A DNA stretch of 64,000 bases from Aeromonas rivipollensis (GCF_010974825.1 NZ_JAAILA010000025.1:62001-126000), one strand, 5' to 3'. Counted from the stretch's first letter, positions 38,088 to 51,579 are shown. The notes: generated from the letters alone by a model not told the origin. Translations and numbers: made by a program.

Positions 38088-38654
38088 ATGACACTGGTGC
38101 TGTTTCCACTCTCCGCCCACCTGCTGCCCGGTGGCATCATGCCGCTGCGCATCTTCGAACCCAGGTATCAGCGCATGATAGCCGAGGTGCGGGAGCGGGA
38201 GTTTGCGCTCTGCATGCTGGACCCCCGCCAGCCCGAGGCCATGCGCAACATGTATCCCATCGCCACCCGGGTGCGGATCATCGATTTCGATCTGCTGCCG
38301 GACGGCCTGCTCGGCATCACAGTGCTCGGGGTGGAGCGAGTCAGGATAGTCGATCTGTGGCAGGAGCCTGACGGCCTGCGGGTCGGCGAGGTGGAGCCGC
38401 TACCCCCCTGGCAGAGCGGCCGGCTCAAGGCCGACCAGCACACCCTGGCCAAGGCGCTGCAGGATGTGTTCAACGACTACCCGGAATACGCTGCCCTCTA
38501 CCCCGAGCCCGACTGGGACGACGCCAGCTGGGTAGCCCAGCGCTGGCTGGAGGTGCTGCCCATCCCGGTGGAGCAGAAGCAGTGGCTGGTCGCGGCCAAG
38601 GACAACCAGCCCGCCCTCTCCCTGCTGAGCGGCCTGCTGGTCGCGAGCCACTGA
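38088..38654 (+). CDS. LON substrate-binding-domain protein
   Basis: 188 residues consisting of a stand-alone Lon N-terminal domain: LVLFPLSAHLLPGGIMPLRIFEPRYQRMI (about 3-31), later GLLGITVLGVERVRI, then a helical bundle. It lacks AAA+ ATPase and protease domains. Such proteins are thought to bind proteins or peptides (family knowledge); the role is unknown. AGAGGA precedes the ATG. An ECF-type promoter matching that of the adjacent sigma gene suggests it is a member of the same stress regulon. Confidence 0.88.
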   Translation: MTLVLFPLSAHLLPGGIMPLRIFEPRYQRMIAEVREREFALCMLDPRQPEAMRNMYPIATRVRIIDFDLLPDGLLGITVLGVERVRIVDLWQEPDGLRVGEVEPLPPWQSGRLKADQHTLAKALQDVFNDYPEYAALYPEPDWDDASWVAQRWLEVLPIPVEQKQWLVAAKDNQPALSLLSGLLVASH

Positions 38655-38668
38655 ATTCCCGTTCCCGG

Positions 38669-38693
38669 TGATCCTTTTGCCCCGCCCGTCGTA
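38669..38693 (+). promoter_or_regulatory. Predicted autoregulated ECF promoter of rpoE-chrR
   Basis: TGATCC (38669-38674) and CGTA (38690-38693) are 15 bases apart, 35 bases before the sigma gene ATG at 38728. It is almost the same as the motif before the LON-domain gene. Confidence 0.7.
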
Positions 38694-38727
38694 ATGGTGA
38701 TGACAGCAACACTCAAGGGATGGCGCA

Positions 38728-39348
38728 ATGGCATATACTGGCCAACCACAATCGGCTCCACGCAGGATATCGCCCCCCATGGACAACCCAGATGGCGATC
38801 TGACGTCTCTTCTCATTCGGGTGGCCGAACATGGCGACAAGGTCGCCTTCGCCACCCTGTTCCACCACTTCGCGCCGCGCATCCGCAGCTATGGGATGCG
38901 CCACCTCGGCAGCGAGGCCAACGCCCTCGAGCTGGTGCAGGAGACCATGCTGCTGGTGTGGCAGAAGGCGCGGCTCTATCACCCCGAGAAGGGGGCGCCG
39001 ACCACCTGGATCTACACCGTCATGCGCAACCAGAGTTTCGACATGCTGCGGCGCCGTCGCGCCAGCAAGGAGGATCTCTGCGCCGAGGAGCTGTGGCCCC
39101 TGCTGGAGTTCAGGGCGGAAGAGGAGCACCTGAGCGGCGGGGAGGACGCCGTGCTGACCCGCCAGATGGCAGATTACCTCGCCACCCTGCCGGAGCCGCA
39201 ACAACAGGTGGTGCGCGGCATCTATCTGCAGGAGTTTTCCCAGCAGGAGCTGGCCGACAGGCTAGGCGTCCCGCTCGGGACCATCAAGTCCCGCCTCCGG
39301 CTGGCATTACAGAAACTGAAAGAGCAAGTGGAGCAAGGCCATGATTAA
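38728..39348 (+). CDS. rpoE: ECF sigma factor, RpoE (ChrR-controlled) type
   Basis: 206 residues. Region 2 (about 35-105) includes AFATLFHHFAPRIRSYGM, ELVQETMLLVWQKARLYHPEKG and TWIYTVMRNQSFDMLRRRR. Region 4 (about 150-200) includes LPEPQQQVVRGIYLQEFSQQELADRLGVPLGTIKSRLRLALQKL. It resembles Rhodobacter RpoE, which answers singlet oxygen. AAGGGA 7 bases before the ATG at 38728 favours that start; the ATG at 38779 would give a shorter protein more like homologs. It overlaps chrR by 8 bases. Confidence 0.9.
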   Translation: MAYTGQPQSAPRRISPPMDNPDGDLTSLLIRVAEHGDKVAFATLFHHFAPRIRSYGMRHLGSEANALELVQETMLLVWQKARLYHPEKGAPTTWIYTVMRNQSFDMLRRRRASKEDLCAEELWPLLEFRAEEEHLSGGEDAVLTRQMADYLATLPEPQQQVVRGIYLQEFSQQELADRLGVPLGTIKSRLRLALQKLKEQVEQGHD

Positions 39349-40006
39349 GACCCATCCGACCGAACTCATGTTGCGGGCCTTCGCCGCCGACGAGTTGCCC
39401 CTGCCGCTGGCCGTCGGTGTCTCTGCCCATTGCGAGCTCTGCCCCGAGTGTGCCGCCCAGGTACAGACCCTTGAGGCTGAGCTGGCGAACCAGCTCCTGG
39501 CGCCGGTCGCACCGGACCAGGGGCTGCCGGCCGGGCTCGACGCCATGCTGGCGGAGATACTGCAACAACCCGTGGCGACAGTGGCCGAGCTAGCGCAGCA
39601 GGTGCGGCCGGCCTCCGAGTTGCGGGTAGCGGGCCAATCCTACCGGCTGCCACGGGTGCTGGCCCGCCACCATGCGCCCAAGTGGCGCCATGTGGGCGCC
39701 ATTCGCCAGCACAGCCTGCCGCTCGACGAGATGGGAGCACGCGCCAGCCTGCTCCACATCGAGGCCGGTGGCCGCATTCCCGAGCATACCCACAAGGGCT
39801 ATGAGCTGACCCTGCTGCTGGCGGGCAACATGCAGGAGGGGGACATCTGCTATCAGGCGGGGGACTTCATCTGGCGCGACGCCAGTCACGCCCACAGCCC
39901 GCACACCCCGGACGGCTGCCTCTGTTACACGGTGCAGGACGCACCCGTCCACTTCACCAAGGGACTGTCGCGGCTGCTCAACGGCATCAGCCATCGCCTC
40001 TATTGA
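39341..40006 (+). CDS. chrR: ChrR-type zinc anti-sigma factor with cupin domain
   Basis: 221 residues. The N-terminal zinc anti-sigma domain has His5 and the H-x3-C-x2-C site H30/C34/C37 in AHCELCPEC. The C-terminal cupin (about 110-205) has HIEAGGRIPEHTHKGYELTLLLAG and GDFIWRDASHAHSPHTPDG, with candidate metal histidines. ChrR sequesters RpoE until singlet oxygen or related oxidants trigger its loss (established in Rhodobacter). Its start inside the sigma gene supports equimolar coupled synthesis. Confidence 0.92.
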   Translation: MIKTHPTELMLRAFAADELPLPLAVGVSAHCELCPECAAQVQTLEAELANQLLAPVAPDQGLPAGLDAMLAEILQQPVATVAELAQQVRPASELRVAGQSYRLPRVLARHHAPKWRHVGAIRQHSLPLDEMGARASLLHIEAGGRIPEHTHKGYELTLLLAGNMQEGDICYQAGDFIWRDASHAHSPHTPDGCLCYTVQDAPVHFTKGLSRLLNGISHRLY

Positions 40007-40022
40007 GTGCGGGCAGCAATAG

Positions 40023-40049
40023 AAAAAGGGACCTTAACGGTCCCTTTTT
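40023..40049. terminator. Bidirectional terminator between chrR and uppP
   Basis: AAAAAGGGACC-TTAAC-GGTCCCTTTTT is symmetric, with a T run on either strand, between convergent genes. Confidence 0.9.
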
Positions 40050-40069
40050 CATCAGGCAATCACTCGGGA

Positions 40070-40885
40070 TCAGGCCACAAATACCAGGTAGACGGCGAAG
40101 GCCACCACGAAGCGGTAGATGGCGAACGGGATGAAGTCGAGGCGACGGATCAGCGCCAGGAAGGTCTTGATGGCGACCATGGCGACCGCGAAGGCGGTGA
40201 TGAAGCCCACCGCAAACATGGGGAAGTCGGCCATGGAGAGGAAGTCGCGACTCTTGTAGAGGTCCAGTCCGCTGGCCGCCATCATCATGGGCACCGCCAT
40301 GATGAAGGAGAATTCGGCCGCCGCATGGCGGCTGATGCCCATCAGCATGCCGCCGCTGATGGTGGCGCCGGAGCGGGAGAAACCGGGCCAGAGCGCCAGG
40401 CACTGGAACAGACCTATGCCGAACGCCTGCTTGTAGCTGATGTCGTCCAGGGTCTCGGCGGTGACGGCTGGGCGGAACTTCTCGGCGATGATGAGCAGTA
40501 TGCCGCCGGCCACCAGGGCATACATCACGGTTTCAGGGCCAAACAGATGGGCCTTGATCCAGCTGTGGATGGCCAGCCCGATGAGCACGGCGGGCAGCAT
40601 GCCGAGGATGATGTGCACCAGGGAGAGGGTGGCATGCCCAGGTGCCGGTTTCTGACCGAAATGGATGCCGATGAGGCCGAACAGCCGGCGCCAGAACATG
40701 ACGACCACAGCCAGGATGGAGCCCAGCTGGATCACCACCTCGAAGGTGGCGGCCTTGGGGCCTTCGAAACCGAGCAGGTGGCCGACGATGATCATGTGGC
40801 CGGTGGAGGAAACGGGCAGAAACTCGGTCAGGCCTTCCACTATGCCCAGCACGAAGGCCACAAACAGGGCGTAGGATTCGGTCAT
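40070..40885 (-). CDS. uppP: Undecaprenyl-diphosphate phosphatase UppP (BacA)
   Basis: 271 residues, about eight membrane helices. The two family signatures are [18 protein letters not shown] (about 14-31, with catalytic Glu and Ser) and [19 protein letters not shown] (Arg and Ser of the second motif). It recycles the undecaprenyl carrier for peptidoglycan synthesis and gives bacitracin tolerance. It is single-gene. The following 226 bases to the next gene hold only a small GC hairpin near 40923-40945. Confidence 0.97.
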   Translation of the reverse strand: MTESYALFVAFVLGIVEGLTEFLPVSSTGHMIIVGHLLGFEGPKAATFEVVIQLGSILAVVVMFWRRLFGLIGIHFGQKPAPGHATLSLVHIILGMLPAVLIGLAIHSWIKAHLFGPETVMYALVAGGILLIIAEKFRPAVTAETLDDISYKQAFGIGLFQCLALWPGFSRSGATISGGMLMGISRHAAAEFSFIMAVPMMMAASGLDLYKSRDFLSMADFPMFAVGFITAFAVAMVAIKTFLALIRRLDFIPFAIYRFVVAFAVYLVFVA

Positions 40886-41111
40886 GGTACAGATCTCTTG
40901 GTTGATGGGTCCGGATAAAATCAGCCCCGATCAGGGTCGGGGCGGCCAATGATGGCGGAAAATCACGCGGGCAACCAGAGATTATTGGAAGGGACCGTCG
41001 AACCCGCTAGGTGCCGCGCGGCCGGGGTCGTCTGTCTGCGGGCGGCGCGGGGCAGGGGCCGCCAGTCCCCTGGTTCCGTCATCTTCTGACATGGTCAGCG
41101 GCATAGGCCCG

Positions 41112-42113
41112 TCATGCCAGCACCGCCAGGATCTGCTGCTGCAGCGCCTCGTCCAGTGGCGGCAGGGCCAGGGCCTCGACCGCGCTCACTATCTGCTGCG
41201 GGCTGCTGGCGCCAATCAGGGCGCAGCTCACCACGGGATCGCGAAGCACCCACTGCAATGCCAGCTGTGACAGGGGCTGCCCCCTTTGCTGCGCCAGGGC
41301 GTGGAGGGCGCGGATGCGGGCCAGCTTGTCCGGGGTGATCTGGTCTGGCTGGAGGAAGGGGCTGGCGCTGGCGGCGCGGGAATCCGCCGGAATGCCGGCC
41401 AGATAGCGATCGCTCAGCAGACCGCCCGCCAGGGGCGAGAAGGCGACCACGCCCACCCCCTGCTCGCGGCAGACCGGCAGCGTCTCGGCCTCGATGTCGC
41501 GCTGGAACAGGGAGTACTTGAGCTGGTTGACCAGGCAGGGGGTGCCGAGTTCGGCCAGCCGGGTCGCCGCCTGGGCGGCAAGCGGGGCCGGGTAGTTGGA
41601 GAGGCCCACATAGAGCGCCTTGCCCTGACGCACCATGAGCGCCAGTGCCTGGCAGGTCTCCTCCAGCGGGGTGCGGGGATCCGGCCTGTGGTGATAGAAG
41701 ATGTCCACATAGTCGAGCCCGAGCCGGCGCAGACTCTGGTGCAGGCTGGCAAACAGGTACTTGGCGCTGCCGCCATCGCCGTAGGGGCCGTCCCACATCA
41801 CATAACCCGCCTTGCTGGCGATGATGAGCTCGTCTCTGTAGGGGGCCAGACTGCGCTTGAGCACGCCGCCGAAGGTGGTCTCGGCGGAGCCCGGCGGCGG
41901 CCCGTAGTTGTTGGCGAGATCGAAGTGGGTGATCCCCAGATCGAAGGCCTGATGCACCATGGCCTTCACCCTGGCGGGATCGCTCCCGGCGCCGAAGTTG
42001 TGCCAGAGCCCGAGGCCTATGCCGGGCAGGCGCAGGCCGTGGCGACCGGCGGCTCTGTAGGGCTGGCGCTGGTAACGATCCGGCGCGGCGAGGTAGTGAT
42101 CATCCATGTTCAT
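41112..42113 (-). CDS. yghZ: Aldo/keto reductase, YghZ (AKR14) type
   Basis: 333 residues from the ATG at 42113 (AGGAG 5 bases upstream). N-terminal YQRQPYRAAGRHGLRLPGIGLGLWHNFG, substrate-loop NNYGPPPGSAETTFG, catalytic Lys in IIASKAGY, YVDIFYHHRPDP, and NADPH-binding IGASSPQQIVSAVEAL fit YghZ/Kv-beta-like reductases. YghZ reduces methylglyoxal and other aldehydes. It lies next to the gal operon in the same direction but is separated by a palindromic repeat. Confidence 0.88.
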   Translation of the reverse strand: MNMDDHYLAAPDRYQRQPYRAAGRHGLRLPGIGLGLWHNFGAGSDPARVKAMVHQAFDLGITHFDLANNYGPPPGSAETTFGGVLKRSLAPYRDELIIASKAGYVMWDGPYGDGGSAKYLFASLHQSLRRLGLDYVDIFYHHRPDPRTPLEETCQALALMVRQGKALYVGLSNYPAPLAAQAATRLAELGTPCLVNQLKYSLFQRDIEAETLPVCREQGVGVVAFSPLAGGLLSDRYLAGIPADSRAASASPFLQPDQITPDKLARIRALHALAQQRGQPLSQLALQWVLRDPVVSCALIGASSPQQIVSAVEALALPPLDEALQQQILAVLA

Positions 42114-42160
42114 CAAGACTCCTGAGTTGGCTCGGTGGACTGTCGTCAGCAAGAGAGGGT

Positions 42161-42238
42161 GAAGAACCCCACCTCTCCCCTTCATAAGGGGCGTCATAGC
42201 GCCACCCCTTTCGAAGGGGGAGATCGGTAGGGGGTCTT
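42161..42238. repeat. REP-like palindromic element between galM and yghZ
   Basis: The sequence CTCTCCCCTTCATAAGGGGC followed by CCACCCCTTTCGAAGGGGGA and a terminal GGGGGTCTTA mirrors the element at 21345-21425. Both abut the 3' end of a leftward gene (galM here, nirD there). Confidence 0.72.
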
Positions 42239-43229
42239 AGCCTGCGGGGATCAGGCGGTAACGGGTCTGGTGGTGATACAGCTGGCCCGGCAGCAGCCAG
42301 GGGTCGCCGAGCTCGGGCCGGTTCGGGCTGTCCGGCAGCTGTTGCGCCTCCAGGCAGAAACCGTCGTAATCCCGGTATGGCCGACCGCTGCGGTCCGGCG
42401 TGCTGGCCAGCCAGTTGCCGGTGTAGAACTGCAGGGAGGGCTGATTGGTATGGACCTCCATCACCAGCTGCTTATCCCCTGAGACCACCCGTGCCGCCCA
42501 CGCCCGTTCGGGGCCGTTCAGCAGAAAGGCGTGATCAAAGCCCTTGGCCTGCTGCTGTTGGGGGTGGCTCAGCCAATCCTGGCCTATGGGGCGTTCGGTG
42601 CGCATATCGAAGGGGCCCTCCACCGGCGTGATGGCGAGCGGCAAACCGCTCTGGTCGGTGGGCAGGAAGCGATCGGCATTGATGCTGATGGCATGATTGC
42701 GAATATCAGAGCGCAGATCGCTGCCGCTTTGCTGGCCATCGAGATTGAAATAGGCGTGGCTGGTGAGGCTGACCGGGGTCGGCGCGTCCGTACTGGCCCT
42801 GAAGTCGACCACCAGATCCTGCTGCTCCAGCCGATACTCCAGGGTCACCCGAAGGTTGCCGGGGAAGCCCTGATCTCCCGCCCTTGAGAGCAGGGCCAGC
42901 CTGACCCTGTCCGCCTCTCGCTCCTTTATCTGCCAGGGCTGACGATGGAATCCGACCCGTCCGCCGTGCAGGCAATGGGGGGCCTGATTGGCGTCCAGGG
43001 ACCAGCGTTCGTCCCCTCGCACCAGCTCGGCGCCGCCGATGCGGTTGGCAAAGCGCCCCGCCACCGCCCCCAGCCACACCTGCTGGGTGGCATAGACCTC
43101 ATTGGCGCAGCCCAGCAACACTTCACGGCGCACGCCGGCCACCGGCAGGCTGAGGGAGGTGAGGGTGGCGCCAAATTCGAGGCCGCGCAGGCGCAGCCCC
43201 TCCTCGTTTTCCAGTTCGAATGTCTTCAT
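42237..43229 (-). CDS. galM: Galactose mutarotase GalM (aldose 1-epimerase)
   Basis: 330 residues. Epimerase signatures are GATLTSLSLP, FANRIGGAELVRG, HCLHGGRVGFHRQPW with a catalytic histidine, SLTSHAYFNLDGQQSG with the second histidine, and FCLEAQQLPDSPNRP with the catalytic glutamate. It interconverts alpha and beta galactose for GalK. It is the last gene of galETKM. Note the mature end abuts a palindromic repeat. Confidence 0.94.
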   Translation of the reverse strand: MKTFELENEEGLRLRGLEFGATLTSLSLPVAGVRREVLLGCANEVYATQQVWLGAVAGRFANRIGGAELVRGDERWSLDANQAPHCLHGGRVGFHRQPWQIKEREADRVRLALLSRAGDQGFPGNLRVTLEYRLEQQDLVVDFRASTDAPTPVSLTSHAYFNLDGQQSGSDLRSDIRNHAISINADRFLPTDQSGLPLAITPVEGPFDMRTERPIGQDWLSHPQQQQAKGFDHAFLLNGPERAWAARVVSGDKQLVMEVHTNQPSLQFYTGNWLASTPDRSGRPYRDYDGFCLEAQQLPDSPNRPELGDPWLLPGQLYHHQTRYRLIPAG

Positions 43230-43277
43230 GGTTTGCCCGTTTCGATGGTCAGTGACCTGTCACTCATGTGCTTCCCG

Positions 43278-44422
<1,145 letters not shown>

Positions 44423-44426
<4 letters not shown>

Positions 44427-45469
44427 GGGGTCACCTCATTGGCTTTGTAATGAACGGGGGAGAGGGAGCGCAGGCGCTCGGCGGCCTGTTCCGGGGTCAG
44501 GTCTCGCTGGGTTTCGGCCAGCATCTCGAAGCCCACCATGAACTTGCGTACCGTGGCGGAGCGCAGCAGGGGCGGATAGAAGTGGGCATGCAGTTGCCAG
44601 GCCTCGGGGCAATCCGACTTGGGCGGCGCGAAGTGCCAGCCCATGGAGTAGGGGAAGCTGCACTCGAACAGGTTGTCGTAGCGGCTGGTGAGCTCCTTGA
44701 GTGCCACCGCCAGATCCTCCTGCTGCTCACGGGTGAGACCCAGCAGGGAGGGCACATGGGCCTTGGGCAGCAGCAGGGTCTCGAACGGCCAGGCCGCCCA
44801 GAAGGGCACCACTGCCAGCCAATGTGTCGTCTCCACCACTATGCGGGATCTGTCCGCCAGCTCCCGCTCCACATAGTCCAGCAGCAGCGGGCGGCCGTGT
44901 TCGGCCAGCCAGTTGCGCTGGTGCTGCTCTTCGCGGGCGATCTCGTTGGGCAGGAAGTCGCTGCCCCACAGTTGGCCGTGGGGGTGGGGGTTGGAGCAGC
45001 CCATGACGGCGCCCTTGTTTTCAAAGACCTGCACCCAGTCCCACTGGCTCGACAGCTCGGCCACCTGGCTCATCCAGGTGCTGATCACCGCCTCTATGGC
45101 GGGCAGCGCCAGCTCGGGGAGTGTCTTGCCGTGATCCGGCGAGAAGCAGATGACCCGGCTGGTGCCGCGGGCGGCCTCCAGCTTCAGCAGGGGATCCTGC
45201 TGGCTGTCGGCGGCCGGGGTGTCCTGCATCAGGGCGGCGAAGTCGTTGGTGAAGACGAAGGTCTCCTGATAGTCGGGATTCTGGTCGCCGGTGACGCGTT
45301 TGTTGCCCGCACAGAGGAAGCAGTCCGGATCGTGGGACTGGCTCGGTGCCTGGCTTATTTTTTCGACCTGACCCTGCCAGGGGCGCTTGGCCCTGTGGGG
45401 GGAGACCAGTACATACTGGCCGGTCAGCGGGTTGAAACGGCGGTGGGGGTGATCAACAGGGTTGAACAT
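44423..45469 (-). CDS. galT: Galactose-1-phosphate uridylyltransferase GalT
   Basis: 348 residues, the E. coli length, from the second of two adjacent ATGs (45469), which lies 5 bases after GGAG. It has [30 protein letters not shown], the zinc cysteines in [10 protein letters not shown], the catalytic HPHG in [11 protein letters not shown], and [19 protein letters not shown]. It exchanges UMP between UDP-glucose and galactose-1-phosphate. Confidence 0.97.
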
Positions 45470-45520
45470 CATCACTCCAATCAATGAGTTGAGAAAATCG
45501 TAACGGGCAGGCCGTCAGGC

Positions 45521-46534
45521 CTACTCCTCGTAACCGTTCGGGTTGGCGAACTGCCAGCGCCAGCTGTCGGCGCACATGGCCGCGAGATCCCGGGTGGCAT
45601 GCCAGCCCAGCTCGCGCTCGGCCTTGGCGGGATCGGCCCAGCATTCGGCGATGTCACCCGGGCGTCTGGGTTCGATGCGACAGGGTAGGGGGCGGCCGCA
45701 TGCCGCCTCGAACGCCGCCACCATCTGCAGCACGCTCTGGCCCTGGCCCGTACCCAGGTTGTAAGGGTGGACGCCGCCTCGCCCCGCACAGTGGTGCAGC
45801 GCCTTGACGTGCCCCTCGGCGAGATCCATCACATGGATATAGTCGCGCACCCCTGTGCCATCCAGGGTGTTGTAATCGTTTCCAAAGACCGAGAGACAGT
45901 CACGACGGCCAATGGCCACCTGAGTGATATAGGGCATGAGATTGTTGGGCATGCCCTGGGGATCCTCCCCCAGGGTGCCGGATTCGTGGGCGCCGACCGG
46001 GTTGAAGTAGCGCAGCAGCGTCATGCTCCAGTGGGGTTCGGCAGTCTGCAGATCCTCGAGGATCTCCTCGATGATCAGCTTGGATCGGCCATAGGGATTG
46101 GTGGCGCTGCGCGGGAAGTCTTCCCGGATGGGGGTGCTGGCCGGGTCGCCGTAGACGGTGGCCGAGGAGCTGAACACCAGGTTGTGAACCCCGGCCCGCT
46201 TCATCGCCTGCAGCAGCACCAGGGTGCCGCTCAGGTTGTTCTCATAATATTCGAGGGGGATCCGGGTCGATTCGCCGACCGCTTTCAGGGCGGCGAAGTG
46301 GATCACGGCGTCTATCTGCTGCTCGGCGAAGATGCTGTCCAGCAGGGCCGGATCACGGATGTCCCCCTGATAGAATTTGGGCATCTGCCCGCTGATGGCG
46401 GCGACCCGTGTCAGCACGGCGGCCTTGCTGTTGCAGAGGTTGTCCACCACCACAGGCTCCATGCCTGCCGCCTGCAAGGCCAGACAGGTGTGGCTGCCGA
46501 TATAGCCGCAACCGCCGGTCACCAGTACTCTCAT
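45521..46534 (-). CDS. galE: UDP-glucose 4-epimerase GalE
   Basis: 337 residues from the ATG at 46534. The Rossmann start is VLVTGGCGYIGSHTCLALQ. Further motifs are VIHFAALKAVGES, the catalytic Ser in FSSSATVYGDP and Tyr-x3-Lys in NPYGRSKLIIEEIL. It is first in galETKM. The promoter region shared with divergent galR carries a perfect gal operator (46630-46645) and a CRP-like site (46609-46624). Confidence 0.97.
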   Translation of the reverse strand: MRVLVTGGCGYIGSHTCLALQAAGMEPVVVDNLCNSKAAVLTRVAAISGQMPKFYQGDIRDPALLDSIFAEQQIDAVIHFAALKAVGESTRIPLEYYENNLSGTLVLLQAMKRAGVHNLVFSSSATVYGDPASTPIREDFPRSATNPYGRSKLIIEEILEDLQTAEPHWSMTLLRYFNPVGAHESGTLGEDPQGMPNNLMPYITQVAIGRRDCLSVFGNDYNTLDGTGVRDYIHVMDLAEGHVKALHHCAGRGGVHPYNLGTGQGQSVLQMVAAFEAACGRPLPCRIEPRRPGDIAECWADPAKAERELGWHATRDLAAMCADSWRWQFANPNGYEE

Positions 46535-46608
46535 CCTCTTCTCCACCGTTCGTGCCTCACGCAAGGAAAGCCTGAGCAGGAGTCTAGCCGAGGGGCTGAC
46601 GGACAAAC

Positions 46609-46645
46609 TGTGAACTGGTTAACAAAAATGTGGAAACGATTACAC
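46609..46645. promoter_or_regulatory. gal operator and CRP-like site between galE and galR
   Basis: GTGGAAACGATTACAC (46630-46645) matches the GalR/GalS consensus GTGKAANCGNTTNCAC at every position. TGTGAACTGGTTAACA (46609-46624) matches CRP TGTGA-N6-TCACA with two mismatches. A TATAAT for galR lies at 46710-46715. Confidence 0.85.
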
Positions 46646-46751
46646 TTGTTTGTGTGGTTATAAATGCATCGACATGGCTTTTCCCCCTGTTATCAGTGAC
46701 ATTGCCCGGTATAATGGCGCCATATCGAACCGTGAAATAAGTGAAAACAGC

Positions 46752-47756
46752 ATGAGCACCATCAAGGATGTCGCCCGTTTGGCCAATGTATCGGTGGCAA
46801 CGGTTTCACGGGTGATGAACAACTCACCCAAGGCCAGCGCCGCCTCCCGCGAGGTGGTGCAGAAGGCCATGGCCGAGCTGGGCTACACCCCCAACGCCAA
46901 CGCCCGGGCCCTGGTCAGCCAGACCTGCGACACCATGGGGGTGGTGGTCGGTGACGTGGCGGATCCCTTCTTCGGAGCCCTGGTCAAGGGGGTCGCCGCC
47001 GTGGCGGTGGAACAGGGGTTGCACCTGCTGATGGGTAATGGTTTTCACCGCGCCCAGCAGGAGCGGGAAGCCATAGAGCTGCTGATCGGCAAGCGCTGCG
47101 AGGCGCTGGTGGTGCACAGCAAGGCGCTCAGCGACGAGGAGCTCATCGACTACGCCCTGCGGGCCCCCGGCATGGTGCTGATCAATCGCGACATCCCCAG
47201 CCTGAGGGGCCGCTGCATCGCCCTCAACAACCGGCAGGGGGCCGCCACCGCGACCCGCCATCTGCTGGAGCTGGGGCACCGCCACATCGCCTTCCTCAGT
47301 TCGGATCACGCTATCGAGGATGCTCTGCTGCGCCATCAGGGTTATCAGGATGCCCTGGCCGAGGCGGGTTTGAGCGCCGATCCCGAGCTGGTGGAGAGCG
47401 GCATGCCCAATGAGGAAGGGGGGGAGCGCGCAATGCTCAACCTGCTGGCCAAGGGGCTGCCCATCACGGCCGTGGTGGCCTACAACGACGCCATGGCGGC
47501 AGGGGCCATCTCTGTACTGGCAGACAACGGCCTCAAGGTGCCGGAAGAGGTCTCGGTGGTGGGCTTCGATGACATCATCTATGCCAGATACCTGAGACCC
47601 AAGCTATCCACCATGCGCTATCCCATCGAGCTCATGGCCGCCCAGGCCGCCAAGCTGGCGTTGCAACTCGCCGCCGGGGAGAGCGAGACGGTGCAGAGCC
47701 GGATCTACACCCCGACCCTTATCAACCGCCACTCGGTGGCGCCCGTCAGGCTCTGA
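46752..47756 (+). CDS. galR: LacI-family regulator GalR/GalS type
   Basis: 334 residues. The helix-turn-helix start MSTIKDVARLANVSVATVSR is almost identical to GalR, followed by the hinge YTPNANARAL. The sugar-binding part has GVVVGDVADPFFGALVKGV, CIALNNRQGA, AVVAYNDAMAAGA and VVGFDDIIYARYLRP. It is divergent from galE. It probably represses gal, lacZ and mgl through the three operators in the window, with galactose as inducer (inference). Its last 13 codons are repeated twice downstream. Confidence 0.92.
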   Translation: MSTIKDVARLANVSVATVSRVMNNSPKASAASREVVQKAMAELGYTPNANARALVSQTCDTMGVVVGDVADPFFGALVKGVAAVAVEQGLHLLMGNGFHRAQQEREAIELLIGKRCEALVVHSKALSDEELIDYALRAPGMVLINRDIPSLRGRCIALNNRQGAATATRHLLELGHRHIAFLSSDHAIEDALLRHQGYQDALAEAGLSADPELVESGMPNEEGGERAMLNLLAKGLPITAVVAYNDAMAAGAISVLADNGLKVPEEVSVVGFDDIIYARYLRPKLSTMRYPIELMAAQAAKLALQLAAGESETVQSRIYTPTLINRHSVAPVRL

Positions 47757-48066
47757 TCGCCGCATCTTCTCGCCGCCGTCATGGCAGTGGAGTGAAGGCG
47801 GTAGAGGCGTGTTTACAGGCTCACGCTCTGCCCCCCCCCTTGCCGCTGTCATGGCGCTGGCGTGAAGGCGGTAGAGGCGCATCTACAGACTTGCGCCTCT
47901 GTTAAGCGCCCTGGTCTCTGCTCAACCGCCACTCGGTTGCGCCCGTCGGGTTCTGAGCGCTCTTCCCCCTTGCCGCTGTCATGGTTGTGGAGTGGGGGGG
48001 CAGAGGCGCCGCTACACGCCCAGGTCCCTGTTCAATTGCCGCTTGATGGCGTCCGCCAGTCTCTGA
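47718..48066 (+). repeat. Degenerate tandem repeats of the galR 3' end and flank
   Basis: The last 39 bases of galR (47718-47756, ...AACCGCCACTCGGTGGCGCC...TGA) recur at 47918-47956 and, more diverged, at 48028-48066, each 39 bases and ending TGA. Between them a second block (GCCGCTGTCATGG...GTGGAGTG...GAGGCG) occurs at about 47773, 47840 and 47970, with a degenerate trace near 48113. No start codon or SD links these copies to an open frame. The whole 47757-48414 gap otherwise contains only the lacZ control region. Confidence 0.85.
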
Positions 48067-48165
48067 ACAATCGCATCCGATGGCATCCCCACAGCTCTGA
48101 AGGCTGTGTCTCCTTGCCGTCTTCTGACGGTGGATTGGAGGTCGTTGAGTGGCCGCCTCTGATGA

Positions 48166-51456
<3,291 letters not shown>

Positions 51457-51545
51457 ATCTGACGCCGATGACGAAAATGGATTCGTAAAGGTCTTTTAAT
51501 TGGATATCTGATTGATTTTAAAGTGTTTTATGTCTATGTAACAGA

Positions 51546-51579
51546 GTGTAAACGTTTTCATTTTGTTGCCATGATCACA
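51546..51579 (+). promoter_or_regulatory. GalR-type operator and CRP-like site upstream of mglB
   Basis: GTGTAAACGTTTTCAT (51546-51561) fits the gal operator with one mismatch. TGTTGCCATGATCACA (51564-51579) is a CRP-like site with a perfect right half. In E. coli the mgl promoter is controlled by GalS/GalR and CRP in the same way. Confidence 0.75.

Noticed and set aside
38779-39348. Shorter start for the ECF sigma factor
   Set aside because: The ATG at 38779 is possible from homolog length, but AAGGGA at ideal spacing supports 38728; kept as an alternative only.
47718-48066. CRISPR array
   Set aside because: The repeated units are a gene 3' end and flanking sequence with unequal spacing, not short identical repeats with unique spacers, and no cas gene is present.
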